Source: Caryophanales bacterium (GTDB taxonomy: Bacteria > Bacillota > Bacilli > Exiguobacteriales > Exiguobacteriaceae). From it: DNA of 64,000 nucleotides. A program made the position numbers and the translations under genes. How positions within the stretch are numbered: position 1 is the first letter of the stretch; each line of letters begins with the position of its first letter. The stretch covers positions 4,918 to 68,917 of the forward strand of contig CABIYO010000004.1 of the NCBI GenBank assembly GCA_902362975.1, read 5' to 3'. The notes below the pieces were generated by a model. It was not told the DNA's origin. It saw only the letters and a program-made list of their open reading frames with translations, and ran no database searches. Of this stretch, positions 18,217 through 26,879 are shown piece after piece.

Positions 18217-18774
18217 TCAGTCGATCGTCTTGATCACACGTGCCGGATTACCTCCGACGACCGTTCGAGGTGGCACATCTTTTGTGACGACTGCACCAGA
18301 TGCGATGACTGCCTCATCTCCAATCGTCACACCAGGATTGATGATGGCCCCTCCACCAATCCATACCCGATCGCCGATGGTCACAGGTTTTCCGAACTCA
18401 TACCCAGAGATGCGCTCAATCGGGTCGATCGGATGTGTCGCCGTATAGATATGTACACCTGGTGCAAGCATACAGTCATCCCCGAAGGTGATGGGACAAA
18501 TGTCTAAAAAGACACAGTCAAAATTCGCATAGAATCGATCTCCTAAGTGGATGTTATACCCATAATCACATTTGAAGTTCGGCTCGATATAATACGACCC
18601 TTTCGTTGAACCGAGTAACTCACTAAGAATCTCTTTTCGTTCTTCCAAATCATCGATTCCAGAACGATTGAATCGTTCAGTCAATCTCCGGGCATGCTTA
18701 CGGTCTGCAACGAGCGTTTCATCACCAGCTAAATACAGTTCACCACGAATCATCTTTTCTTTTTCCGACATCAT
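18217..18774 (-). CDS. maa: Sugar O-acetyltransferase, maltose acetyltransferase type
   Basis: Trimeric left-handed beta-helix enzyme that transfers acetyl from acetyl-CoA to a sugar hydroxyl. The N-terminal Mac domain ([14 protein letters not shown]) is followed by hexapeptide repeats and the catalytic His in IYTATHPID; the C-terminus [11 protein letters not shown] is typical. The 185-residue length is normal. Two adjacent ATGs follow AGGAGGGATT; the second has the better spacing, so the protein may be one residue shorter. The physiological sugar is unknown. Confidence 0.9.
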   Translation of the reverse strand: MMSEKEKMIRGELYLAGDETLVADRKHARRLTERFNRSGIDDLEERKEILSELLGSTKGSYYIEPNFKCDYGYNIHLGDRFYANFDCVFLDICPITFGDDCMLAPGVHIYTATHPIDPIERISGYEFGKPVTIGDRVWIGGGAIINPGVTIGDEAVIASGAVVTKDVPPRTVVGGNPARVIKTID

Positions 18775-18856
18775 AATCCCTCCTTAAAATTAGTATAGAG
18801 GATTTTTAAAGGGTTTAGGGAATAGAGACAAGGATGAGCAGAAGGAGGCAGATCAT

Positions 18857-19780
18857 ATGAAACGAATACTGGAATGTCGAGCAAGTGATTTTATCACGTT
18901 TAATCGTCAAGATTTAGTCAATTCGATTCGAAAAGCAGAAGGTCGAACGGTCATGGCCGAGGTCATCCCGACGGTGCAGCCGTTGTATCCAGAAGTGACA
19001 AACGCAGAACTCGCGCGAGCATTCGGTGCCGACTTGATTTTATTGAACATGTTGGATGTGTTTCATCCTTACATCAAAGGACTTGAAAGTCATGCGTTGT
19101 TCGGGGAGATGCCGGGTGATGAGATGAGCGATCATCCGATTCTCGAACTAAAACGACTGATTGGATTGCCCATTGGAGTCAACTTGGAACCTGTTGATTT
19201 TTCAGAGAAGTCGTCCGAGATGAATGAAGTAAAACGAGGCAGACTCGCTTCAATCGAAGCGTTCCAAAAAGCGTCTGAGCTCGGGATTGACTTCGTCTGT
19301 TTGACAGGCAATCCGAATACCGGGGTCACGAATGAAGCCATCGAACAAGCAATCATCCAAGCACGTCGTGAATTCGCAGGGGTCATCATTGCCGGGAAAA
19401 TGCATCAAGCCGGTGCAGGCAATGTGTTGGACCGCGAAGCGTATATCCGCTTCGTCGAAGCTGGCGCAGATATCATCCTCCTTCCGGCTCCAGGCACTGT
19501 ACCTGGCGTCCGTGAAGAATCGTTTCACGAACTCGTTCAAGAATTGCAATCACTCGGTGCTCTCACATTAGCGGCGATTGGAACGTCACAAGAAGGCGCA
19601 GATGTCGAGACCGTTCGGGAGATCGCACTCTCTTCAAAACGAGGCGGAGCGGATATCGTGCATATAGGTGACGCCGGACTGTCCGGAATTGCCGTACCAG
19701 AGAACATTCAGGCACTTTCTATTGCCATTCGCGGACGACGCCATACGTACATTCGCATGGCCGCCTCGGTCAATCGGTAA
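18857..19780 (+). CDS. Probable TIM-barrel protein of unknown function
   Basis: A 307-residue soluble protein that I cannot assign. The sequence alternates hydrophobic strands with helices in the way of a (βα)8 barrel. It has barrel-like strand ends such as MAEVIPTVQP, GVNLEPVDF, FVCLTGNPNTG, IIAGKMHQAGAG, ADIILLPAPGTVPGV and IVHIGDAGLSG; the glycine-rich ends suggest phosphate binding. Databases often call such proteins phosphonomutase-like or a DUF; that is memory, not a search. Start ATG follows AAGGAGG. It is monocistronic, with a shared terminator against hisE. Confidence 0.7.
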   Translation: MKRILECRASDFITFNRQDLVNSIRKAEGRTVMAEVIPTVQPLYPEVTNAELARAFGADLILLNMLDVFHPYIKGLESHALFGEMPGDEMSDHPILELKRLIGLPIGVNLEPVDFSEKSSEMNEVKRGRLASIEAFQKASELGIDFVCLTGNPNTGVTNEAIEQAIIQARREFAGVIIAGKMHQAGAGNVLDREAYIRFVEAGADIILLPAPGTVPGVREESFHELVQELQSLGALTLAAIGTSQEGADVETVREIALSSKRGGADIVHIGDAGLSGIAVPENIQALSIAIRGRRHTYIRMAASVNR

Positions 19781-19784
19781 CACA

Positions 19785-19815
19785 AAAGAGGAAGGAGCGC
19801 GTCTCCTTCCTCTTT
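19785..19815. terminator. Bidirectional terminator between the barrel-protein gene and hisE
   Basis: Perfect 13-pair stem AAAGAGGAAGGAG/CTCCTTCCTCTTT with a five-base loop. The A/T ends serve both converging transcripts. Confidence 0.9.
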
Positions 19816-19818
19816 CAT

Positions 19819-20127
19819 TTACCATTCCGTGACGTCTCGACGTGGTTTCGCCGGTGTGGTAGTACCGTGACGCTTGGCGAGTAACGCTTCCACATCCTCT
19901 AAACGAACACCTTTGGCTGCTAACAAGACGAGTAAGTGATACAGAAGGTCGGCTGACTCTTCGACCAAATCTTCATCCGTCATAGCAGCAATGACGACCT
20001 CAAACGCTTCTTCCCCGAACTTTTTCGCGATTTTTTCAACGCCTTGTTCCAATAAATAAGTCGTATACGAACCTTCTTTCGGTTCATTTTTTCTAGATTG
20101 AATCAATTGTTCCAATTCATGAATCAT
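19819..20127 (-). CDS. hisE: Phosphoribosyl-ATP pyrophosphatase
   Basis: Second step of histidine synthesis, splitting PR-ATP to PR-AMP and pyrophosphate. The all-alpha MazG-like fold shows the metal-binding pattern KKFGEEAFEVVIA and LVEESADLLYHLLVLLA. At 102 residues it is a separate protein, not fused to HisI as in enteric bacteria. It is the last gene of the his operon and overlaps hisI by four bases (ATGA). Confidence 0.95.
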   Translation of the reverse strand: MIHELEQLIQSRKNEPKEGSYTTYLLEQGVEKIAKKFGEEAFEVVIAAMTDEDLVEESADLLYHLLVLLAAKGVRLEDVEALLAKRHGTTTPAKPRRDVTEW

Positions 20128-20456
20128 ACGTTCACCTCCGTAAAGAAACAGCTTCGATTACCGGTATGACACGTCGGACCGTTCGCATGAACACGAACGA
20201 GAAGCGCATCCTGGTCACAGTCGACGTGGATGCTGACGACGTCTAATGTATTTCCGCTCGTCTCTCCTTTCATCCACAGCCGTCCTTTTGAACGAGACCA
20301 GAACGTGACGACCCGTTCACGAAGCGACTGTCGGATTGCATCATCATTCATATATCCGAGCATGAGGACCGCTCCGTCATCGTTTGAGACGATGATAGCC
20401 GGGATCAGTCCATTTTCGTCGAAACGAACCGCATCGGCAAGTTGTGACTCGTGCAT
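20124..20456 (-). CDS. hisI: Phosphoribosyl-AMP cyclohydrolase
   Basis: Third step of histidine synthesis, hydrolysing the purine ring of PR-AMP. Zinc and magnesium ligands are visible in [10 protein letters not shown] and in [26 protein letters not shown] is the family core. At 110 residues it is the monofunctional form. Its start lies 52 bases inside the 3' end of hisF, an unusually long overlap, but the N-terminus fits the family and keeps the reading. Confidence 0.95.
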   Translation of the reverse strand: MHESQLADAVRFDENGLIPAIIVSNDDGAVLMLGYMNDDAIRQSLRERVVTFWSRSKGRLWMKGETSGNTLDVVSIHVDCDQDALLVRVHANGPTCHTGNRSCFFTEVNV

Positions 20457-21172
20457 ACGTGCTTCACCTCTTCTACTGTCGTTTTTCGGTCATGTAAGAT
20501 GGAGGCAAGCAGTGCGGCATCGACTTTCTCAAGCGCTTCGACTACGTGCTCGGCGTTCCCTGCCCCACCGGATGCGATAATCGGAATGTCGACGACTTCA
20601 CGTAACTGTTCTAAAATCGCAAGGTCATAACCGCTCTGCTTTCCATCTTGGTTCATGGACGTGACAAGGAGTTCACCCGCTCCGAGCGCGGCCACTTGTT
20701 TCGCCCATTCAACTGCCAACAGGTCCGTCTTTTGTTTTCCACCATATGTGTACACGTAATATTCGCCATCTTCAAATTTCACATCGATTGCGACGACGAT
20801 ACATTGCGAACCGAAACGATCGGCCGCTTCACGAATGAAACTTGGGGATTCGACAGCGAGCGTATTCAACGATACTTTGTCCGCCCCTGCTTTTAATAGT
20901 GACGAGATATCCTCGAGTGAACGAATCCCACCTCCGACCGTCAGCGGGATGAATACTTTCCGCGCCACCGCACTGACGACATCGAGCATCGTCTGGCGAC
21001 GCTCCGTACTTGCCGTGATATCGAGAAAGACAAGTTCATCGGCTCCGGACTCATCGTAATATTTCGCGATTTCGACCGGATCACCGATGTCTCGTAATTG
21101 TACGAACTCAATCCCTTTGACGACACGACCTTCTTTCACGTCAAGACATGGAATAATTCTGCGTTTAAGCAT
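20405..21172 (-). CDS. hisF: Imidazole glycerol phosphate synthase, cyclase subunit
   Basis: Barrel enzyme that joins PRFAR with ammonia from HisH to give imidazole glycerol phosphate and AICAR. The start is taken at [20 protein letters not shown]; the upstream codons belong to the end of hisA, which overlaps by eight bases. Phosphate-binding loops VGGGIRS and ASGGAGN and the catalytic Asp of PCLDVKEG and of VTSMNQDG are visible. Length is 255, normal for HisF. Confidence 0.95.
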   Translation of the reverse strand: MLKRRIIPCLDVKEGRVVKGIEFVQLRDIGDPVEIAKYYDESGADELVFLDITASTERRQTMLDVVSAVARKVFIPLTVGGGIRSLEDISSLLKAGADKVSLNTLAVESPSFIREAADRFGSQCIVVAIDVKFEDGEYYVYTYGGKQKTDLLAVEWAKQVAALGAGELLVTSMNQDGKQSGYDLAILEQLREVVDIPIIASGGAGNAEHVVEALEKVDAALLASILHDRKTTVEEVKHVCTSHNLPMRFVSTKMD

Positions 21173-21878
21173 AACGCGCCTCCCATTCAATCAGTTCTTC
21201 GATACTCACCTTGCCGGACAGGAGCGCTTTTCCGACGACCGCTTCATCGATTTTGGTCATCTTCAGTTCCTTCACGTCCTCTTCAGTCGTCACACCGCCT
21301 GAGGCGATCAATGTGACGTTGACGATTTGACGTAACGCCTTCATGCGAGAAACGTTCGGTCCATTCAGTTTCCCATCGGATCCGATATCGGTATATAGAA
21401 TCGTCTCGATCCCCCGTTTGACAAGGTCTTGTGCGACCGAGATGTCATCGAGTTTTGTCGCTTCCTGCCATCCGTTAATGGCGACCTTCCCGTCATAGGC
21501 ATCGAGTGCCACAGCGATTCGCTTGCCATACTTTTCAATCGCCTTGTCTAGAAAGTCAGGATCCGTAAACGCCTTCGTCCCTAAAAGGACGCGATCCGCA
21601 CCGGTTTCCATGACCGCATCAAGTGCGGCTTCTGAACGAATTCCTCCTCCTGTCTGGACAAGGAACCCTAGAGACTTCGCATAACGGACAACGTCTAAAT
21701 GACGCGGCTCACCTGCCTTGGCCCCTTCTAAATCGATTAAGTGAATCATCAGGACCTTCCCTTGCCACGCTTTTAATAATTCATACGGATCTCCGTATTG
21801 TTCTTCCGTAGAAAAATCACCTTCCGTCAAACGGACGATCTTGCCTCCGATCAAATCAATGGCGGGTAGTAATCTCAC
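21165..21878 (-). CDS. hisA: ProFAR isomerase
   Basis: Amadori-type barrel isomerase, fourth step of the pathway. The start is GTG at the family N-terminus (V/M)[12 protein letters not shown], chosen because AAGGAGG lies nine bases upstream; the catalytic Asp of PAIDL and the Asp of [10 protein letters not shown] are present. Phosphate loops are TGGGIRS and ASGGVTT. The product has 237 residues. It overlaps hisH by 23 bases and hisF by eight. Confidence 0.95.
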   Translation of the reverse strand: MRLLPAIDLIGGKIVRLTEGDFSTEEQYGDPYELLKAWQGKVLMIHLIDLEGAKAGEPRHLDVVRYAKSLGFLVQTGGGIRSEAALDAVMETGADRVLLGTKAFTDPDFLDKAIEKYGKRIAVALDAYDGKVAINGWQEATKLDDISVAQDLVKRGIETILYTDIGSDGKLNGPNVSRMKALRQIVNVTLIASGGVTTEEDVKELKMTKIDEAVVGKALLSGKVSIEELIEWEARYA

Positions 21879-22443
21879 GCTCGACCGCCTCCTTCCATTC
21901 TTGAAGTAAGCTGAGACCAAATGATCCGCTCTTTTCCGGGTGGAACTGCATGCCCGTCACGAGCCCTTTTTGAACGATTGCCGGAACTTTTTCACCCATA
22001 TAATCAGTTGCCGCCACGATGTAATCGTCGGCCGTCACGGCATGGTAAGAGTGGACAAAATAGACATCCTCATCGCGAAGGATCGAGTTCCATCCGACGT
22101 GTGGGAGACGCTTCGCTCGCATCCGTTCGACCGTTCCCGGAATCAACCCGAGACCTTTCGTCGGCATACCTTCCGTGCTCGAATCAAACAAGAGCTGCAT
22201 CCCAAGACAGATCCCTAAAAACGGCTTTTCCGTCGCCATCTGTTGCAATAGTGGGATAAGACCCGTCTGTTCGAGCGATTGCATCGCTTGCGGGAAGGCA
22301 CCGACCCCAGGAAGTAAAACGGCATCCGCCTCTTCAATTTGATTTGCATCGTTCGTGATCACAACGTAGCAACCGATGGCTCGTAATGCACGTTCGACGT
22401 TAAATACGTTTCCCATACCATAATCGATGACCGCTACTTTCAT
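21856..22443 (-). CDS. hisH: Imidazole glycerol phosphate synthase, glutaminase subunit
   Basis: Class I glutamine amidotransferase that supplies ammonia to HisF. The nucleophile Cys is in FLGICLGMQLLF and the catalytic His/Glu pair in MQFHPEKSG, with GMGN near the N-terminus. The start is the ATG of MKVAVIDYG, which overlaps the hisB stop as ATGA; this gives 195 residues. Coupling within the his operon is tight. Confidence 0.95.
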   Translation of the reverse strand: MKVAVIDYGMGNVFNVERALRAIGCYVVITNDANQIEEADAVLLPGVGAFPQAMQSLEQTGLIPLLQQMATEKPFLGICLGMQLLFDSSTEGMPTKGLGLIPGTVERMRAKRLPHVGWNSILRDEDVYFVHSYHAVTADDYIVAATDYMGEKVPAIVQKGLVTGMQFHPEKSGSFGLSLLQEWKEAVEREITTRH

Positions 22444-23027
22444 CCTTCGATCCATCCTTTCGTAGAAGGGAGACGGTTCGTTCCATCGCTAGAGACCGCT
22501 TCGGCAAGCGCTCGTCCGAACGCTTTGAACAACCCTTCAATCATGTGGTGTGAGTTCGACCCGTACAGGACAGCTAGGTGCAGTGTGAGTCGACCATTCA
22601 TGGCAACGGCCCGGAAGAATTCCTCAGCGAGCTCGGTATCAAAATCGCCAAGCTTCGGATTGCGAATATCCGCTTGATAGACGAGGAAGGGACGCCCTGA
22701 AACATCAATGACCGCTCGTGCTAGCGTCTCATCCATCGGCATGTAACTCGACCCGTAGCGGCGAATCCCGACTTTATCCCCGAGTGACTTGGCGATGAGC
22801 TGACCGAGTGCGATCCCGACATCCTCGACCGTATGGTGGGCATCGATCCACGTATCGCCTTCTACTTTCACGTCTAAATCCATCTGACTGTGAAAAGCAA
22901 GTAATGTCAACATGTGATTGAAGAAGCCGACCCCTGTTTGAATGGAGCTTTCTCCTGTCCCATCTAAATTGACTCGAATCTCAATTTTTGTCTCTTTCGT
23001 CTCACGCTTTAGTTCAGCTGTTCTCAA
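22440..23027 (-). CDS. hisB: Imidazoleglycerol-phosphate dehydratase
   Basis: Manganese enzyme that dehydrates imidazole glycerol phosphate to imidazole acetol phosphate. The metal-binding repeats are seen as HHTVEDVGI and SNSHHMIEG, together with GVGFFNHML. At 195 residues it is the monofunctional form without phosphatase. Translation starts at TTG, with GAGGTG seven bases before it, inside the last codons of hisC (14-base overlap). Confidence 0.95.
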   Translation of the reverse strand: MRTAELKRETKETKIEIRVNLDGTGESSIQTGVGFFNHMLTLLAFHSQMDLDVKVEGDTWIDAHHTVEDVGIALGQLIAKSLGDKVGIRRYGSSYMPMDETLARAVIDVSGRPFLVYQADIRNPKLGDFDTELAEEFFRAVAMNGRLTLHLAVLYGSNSHHMIEGLFKAFGRALAEAVSSDGTNRLPSTKGWIEG

Positions 23028-24030
23028 CAGAATTCACCTCTTCAATCGTTTGTCGGATCAAGGCATACGCCTCGTCTGTCCCTGCACTGACACGTAGTCC
23101 ATCGGGAAAAGCACGTACATGGACCCTTTTATCAAGGAAGCGGGATGCCCATCCTTCACTATCATCCGTTTTGACATAAATGAAGTTGGCACGGCTCGGT
23201 AAAATCTCACCGACTGGTCGTAACAACTCCGTTAACTTCTCACGTTGCGCCGTATGGAACTGAATCGACTCTTGAATATACGTTTCATCTCGTAAGACGA
23301 CGTTGGCAACAGCGGCACTGAGTCCACTGACATTGAATGGCGAACGGAAGCGGTCGATTTGTTCGATGATCTCTTCAGATGCAATCATGAAACCAATCCG
23401 GAGGTTCGCAAGACCAAACGCTTTTGATAATGTCCGTAAGATGATGACGTTCGAATGTTCGTTCAAGCGAGATACAAATGAGTCCTCCATCGTGAAATCG
23501 ATATAAGCTTCATCCACAACAAGATACGGTACACGTGTCGCCATGTCAGACAATTCATCAAGTGTCCACATCTTACCGGTCGGGTTATTCGGATTCGAAA
23601 TCAAGACGAGTTTAGGCTCGGTTGCTCGAATGACCTCAATCAACGTCTCGTAACACAAACCCTGTTCGTCCGGTTGTGTGAAGTGCCCTCTGGCAATTTG
23701 TGTGTAGATCCCATACATCGAAAAATCTGGAGCCGGTGCGACGACACGGTCTTCCGTATCTAAAATCGCCTGACTTAAGATGGCTAATAGCTCGTCACTT
23801 CCACTCCCGACCATGAGTTGCGTCGTCTCGACTCCCGCATAGTTTGCATAACTTGATTTTAAAGCAAGCAATTCTTCGACTGGATAACGGCTGAGCGCTT
23901 CAAGTGACACGTCTCGAATGGCTCGTTCGAGACGTTCTGGTAACGGATATTGGCTTTCATTTTGATTGAGCGCATATCCCGAAGCGGCATGAGGTACATA
24001 GCGTGGGATATTTTGATAATTTCGTCTCAT
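23014..24030 (-). CDS. hisC: Histidinol-phosphate aminotransferase
   Basis: PLP enzyme that converts imidazole acetol phosphate to histidinol phosphate with glutamate. Motifs are LNQNES (21-26), SNPNNPTGK (145-153), DEAYIDF (174-180) and the PLP Lys203 in RTLSKAFGLAN. It overlaps hisD by four bases. A second HisC-like protein is encoded about 5 kb away, coupled to a binding lipoprotein; this copy, lying inside the his operon, is taken as the true HisC. Confidence 0.95.
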   Translation of the reverse strand: MRRNYQNIPRYVPHAASGYALNQNESQYPLPERLERAIRDVSLEALSRYPVEELLALKSSYANYAGVETTQLMVGSGSDELLAILSQAILDTEDRVVAPAPDFSMYGIYTQIARGHFTQPDEQGLCYETLIEVIRATEPKLVLISNPNNPTGKMWTLDELSDMATRVPYLVVDEAYIDFTMEDSFVSRLNEHSNVIILRTLSKAFGLANLRIGFMIASEEIIEQIDRFRSPFNVSGLSAAVANVVLRDETYIQESIQFHTAQREKLTELLRPVGEILPSRANFIYVKTDDSEGWASRFLDKRVHVRAFPDGLRVSAGTDEAYALIRQTIEEVNSVENS

Positions 24031-25244
24031 ACGTCCTCCATCCGAACAGCCATCGCACGGGCGTGTCCTTCTAATTGTTCTTGTTTGGCGATTCGAATCG
24101 CGGCTTTAGTAATCGTTTCATCCAGTTCTGTCATCTCGAGGAATGTCTGACGACGATAAAAGTCGTCGACCGACAGTCCACTAGAGAAGCGGGCCGTCCC
24201 GCTCGTCGGCAAGACGTGGTTCGGTCCAGCGATATAGTCTCCAAATGCTTCGGCTGCCTCATGTCCGAGGAAGAACGAACCACCGTGACGAATCGACTGC
24301 ATCAACTTTTCAGGATGTTTTACGGCCAACTGGACGTGCTCCGCGGCCATCGTGTTTGCATACTCGATCGCATCTTCTAGTGTTTTATATAAGACTCCCC
24401 CACGTTTCAATGATTCTCTGGCGATTTCTTGACGTGGTAAGAGTGAAAGTTGTCGCTCTAGTTCTTGCTCCACTTCATTGCGAAGCGTTTCTGTCGTGAC
24501 GAGTGCGATTGCCGTCGCCTCCATATCATGTTCTGCTTGTGCGAGTAGATCGGCGGCAACCCACTTCGGATTCGCCGTCTCATCGGCAATAATTAATACT
24601 TCCGACGGTCCGGCGACTGAGTCGATGCCAACGATGTGTGAGACGAGCGCCTTCGCCGTCGCAACATACGCATTTCCAGGTCCGACAACCTTATCGACCG
24701 GACGAATCGTTTCTGTCCCATATGCGAGTGCGGCAACGGCTTGGGCACCTCCGATTAGAAAACATTCATCGGCACCTGCGATTTTTGCTGCAATCAAGAG
24801 GGAAATGTCAATCCCATCTGCTTTTGGTGGGGTGACCATGACGACTCGTTTGACACCGGCCACTTTCGCCGGAATGATATTCATCAGGACGCTCGACGGA
24901 TAGACGGCTGTCCCACCCGGTACATAAACCCCTACCGAATCCAGCGGCATATAGCGTCTCCCAAGTCGGAACATCGTATCTTCGAACACATCGTCTTGTC
25001 GGACTTGGCGCGCGTGAAACGCACGAATCCGTTCTGCTGCTAACGTCAGCGCCTCTGTCAATTCAGCATACGCGACTGGCGGATTAAAGCTTGCCAAATC
25101 TACCGATTCGATTCGATCGACCCCATCGAATTGTTTCGTCCACTCAAGCAGCGCTTCGTCTCCACGGGCTTCAATCGATTCCACGATCGGTTTCACGGCT
25201 TCGGCCCAAGCTTCGCGCCTTGAGCGATTCGTTTCCGTACTCAT
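24027..25244 (-). CDS. hisD: Histidinol dehydrogenase
   Basis: Zinc- and NAD-dependent enzyme for the last two oxidation steps to histidine. Clear motifs are GTAVYPSSVLMN, VVGPGNAYVATAK, GPSEVLIIAD, AEHDMEA and TSGTARFSSGLSV, which hold zinc ligands and the catalytic His residues. The ATG at MSTETN is chosen; it overlaps the hisG stop as ATGA and follows AGGAGG. At 405 residues it is slightly shorter than the usual 425-435, mainly at the N-terminus. Confidence 0.95.
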   Translation of the reverse strand: MSTETNRSRREAWAEAVKPIVESIEARGDEALLEWTKQFDGVDRIESVDLASFNPPVAYAELTEALTLAAERIRAFHARQVRQDDVFEDTMFRLGRRYMPLDSVGVYVPGGTAVYPSSVLMNIIPAKVAGVKRVVMVTPPKADGIDISLLIAAKIAGADECFLIGGAQAVAALAYGTETIRPVDKVVGPGNAYVATAKALVSHIVGIDSVAGPSEVLIIADETANPKWVAADLLAQAEHDMEATAIALVTTETLRNEVEQELERQLSLLPRQEIARESLKRGGVLYKTLEDAIEYANTMAAEHVQLAVKHPEKLMQSIRHGGSFFLGHEAAEAFGDYIAGPNHVLPTSGTARFSSGLSVDDFYRRQTFLEMTELDETITKAAIRIAKQEQLEGHARAMAVRMEDV

Positions 25245-25849
25245 GCGTTTTCCTCCTGACTCAGCTTTCGAATCCACGACTTCAATTCGTCAGGCTGTTC
25301 CGCTAAAGCTGTCTCACTCGTAATGAATTTTGCATTGATTGAAAAAATCGTCTCGTATTCTTCCAAGTCGTTTGCAGCCAACGTCGCGCCTGTCTCGACG
25401 ATGTCGACGATGCAATCAGCGAGTCCCGTTAACGGAGCAAGTTCGACCGACCCGTTCAATGCGATGACTTCTACGTTTTGTCGCTGTGACGCAAAGTGTG
25501 AGATAGCGATGTTCGGATATTTACTCGCCACTTTTAATTTTTTCGTTCCGTTGCGTCGAACTTTTGGACCACACACGGCCATTCGACAGCGACCGAACGG
25601 TAAATCGACGACTTCGAGTACACCTGGCGTTTTTTCTCGTAAAATATCCCCACCGACAATGCCGACATCTGCTGCTCCATGCATCACATATTTATAGACG
25701 TCGTCCCCTTTGACGAAAATAAATTCATGATCTCCTGCTTGTACCGTCAGCTCACGCCCCCGTGTCTCCGGCCATACGGGTAAGTCACGTTCGACAAAAA
25801 ATTGACGGGCAGCTTTTTCAATCCGGCCTTTCGCGACCGCTACTTTCAT
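25241..25849 (-). CDS. hisG: ATP phosphoribosyltransferase, short catalytic form
   Basis: First and committed step of histidine synthesis, joining ATP and PRPP. At 202 residues it is the short HisG, lacking the C-terminal ACT-like histidine-binding domain, so it needs HisZ for activity and feedback control; hisZ is directly upstream and overlaps by four bases. The PRPP-binding stretch DCIVDIVETGATLAAND and the N-terminal KGRIEKAARQFF are visible. Confidence 0.95.
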   Translation of the reverse strand: MKVAVAKGRIEKAARQFFVERDLPVWPETRGRELTVQAGDHEFIFVKGDDVYKYVMHGAADVGIVGGDILREKTPGVLEVVDLPFGRCRMAVCGPKVRRNGTKKLKVASKYPNIAISHFASQRQNVEVIALNGSVELAPLTGLADCIVDIVETGATLAANDLEEYETIFSINAKFITSETALAEQPDELKSWIRKLSQEENA

Positions 25850-26769
25850 TTGATCACCTCGTCTAACTGTTCTAAATCAAGCGACATGCCGAACGCTCGT
25901 CTCGAGTGTCCGAAATGTCCATACAGTGAATCATATCGTCCTCCTGAAAGCACACGCTTGCCTTCCACACTTCCCGTCACGGTCAATCCTGAATAGTAAT
26001 CAAAGTCTCCCGTTTGACCGAAATCGTAAGATACCTCTAAACCGATAGCACGTAAGTGTTGCACTGCCTCGTCCACTTCATCGATGGCTTCTTTTAAAGA
26101 CTGCGGTGCCTCAGATCGTAATTCTTCGAGTGCAGAATTCCCAATTAAAAAGGGTAGCTTTGCAATTAACGGATAGTGATACGACTCTGCTAATTCACGC
26201 AATGATTCTAAGTTTCGAAGCGCTAAGATTTTACGGAATGTTCGTTCTTGAATGCCTGTCTCTTTCGCGATAAGCGAGATGACAGCTGATGACCCGATTT
26301 TGATCGTCAAACGGTCTGTAGGCAGGACTCCTTCCGTCATATCGAGAAAGGATTCAATCAGAGAGCTGTCCTTCTCTTCGCCGTCGACCCATTCGAGTCC
26401 AAGCTGTTGCCGTTCGTGGGGTTGTCCGGAATGTTTGACCGTCCGACGATAGACGGCACCAGCATAAGCCACACGCATCGGTTCATGCCCGTCTGCTAAC
26501 TTTCTTGCGATTTGTAATGTATAGTCAGGGCGCATGACGAGAAGTTCCCCGTCGTTCCCGAACAATCGATAATAGGCTGACTCGTCGAAGAGCGCCAAGT
26601 TTTGATAATGTGAATAGTATTCGAGAAGCGGTGGATCAATGACTGCATAGCCACTCGTCTCTGCCTTATCTAAAAATGACAACATCCATCGTTTCGGACG
26701 GATGACATCTCCTGATTGAAGTTCATACCAGCCTTCTGGAATCGAACCTTTTGAATTTGACCAAATCAT
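25846..26769 (-). CDS. hisZ: ATP phosphoribosyltransferase regulatory subunit
   Basis: HisRS-like subunit that binds short HisG and confers histidine feedback; it has no tRNA-charging role. The class II synthetase-like motif 2 region (MRPDYTLQIARKLA, RVAYAGAVYR) and the end GGRYDSLYGHFG are visible. The ATG at MIWSN follows GGGTGGTTACG. At 307 residues it is shorter than the roughly 390 of B. subtilis HisZ, ending soon after the glycine-rich motif. First gene of the his operon. Confidence 0.92.
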   Translation of the reverse strand: MIWSNSKGSIPEGWYELQSGDVIRPKRWMLSFLDKAETSGYAVIDPPLLEYYSHYQNLALFDESAYYRLFGNDGELLVMRPDYTLQIARKLADGHEPMRVAYAGAVYRRTVKHSGQPHERQQLGLEWVDGEEKDSSLIESFLDMTEGVLPTDRLTIKIGSSAVISLIAKETGIQERTFRKILALRNLESLRELAESYHYPLIAKLPFLIGNSALEELRSEAPQSLKEAIDEVDEAVQHLRAIGLEVSYDFGQTGDFDYYSGLTVTGSVEGKRVLSGGRYDSLYGHFGHSRRAFGMSLDLEQLDEVIK

Positions 26770-26794
26770 CGTAACCACCCTTTATCTCATTATC

Positions 26795-26812
26795 ACTTTA
26801 CCAAACTAAAGT
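26795..26812 (-). promoter_or_regulatory. Inverted repeat at the his operon transcription start
   Basis: ACTTTA, six bases, TAAAGT. It lies ten bases downstream of the -10, a common operator position. The binding factor is unknown. The leader is too short for a T-box or long attenuator. Confidence 0.45.
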
Positions 26813-26821
26813 AGTGTGTTA

Positions 26822-26850
26822 AATTTATCAAACAGAGAAACACCTGTCAA
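26822..26850 (-). promoter_or_regulatory. Promoter of the his operon
   Basis: Minus strand perfect TTGACA, a 17-base spacer and TAAATT. Confidence 0.65.
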
Positions 26851-26879
26851 CCTAATGAACTGAAAAGGATGTGTAATCG

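Noticed and set aside
19819..25244. Frameshifts in the his operon suggested by long gene overlaps
   Set aside because: Each gene has a family-typical N- and C-terminus; the overlaps are real start-stop arrangements.
26770..26879. T-box or attenuator before hisZ
   Set aside because: The leader from the best promoter is only about 45 nucleotides; no T-box sequence and no terminator were seen.
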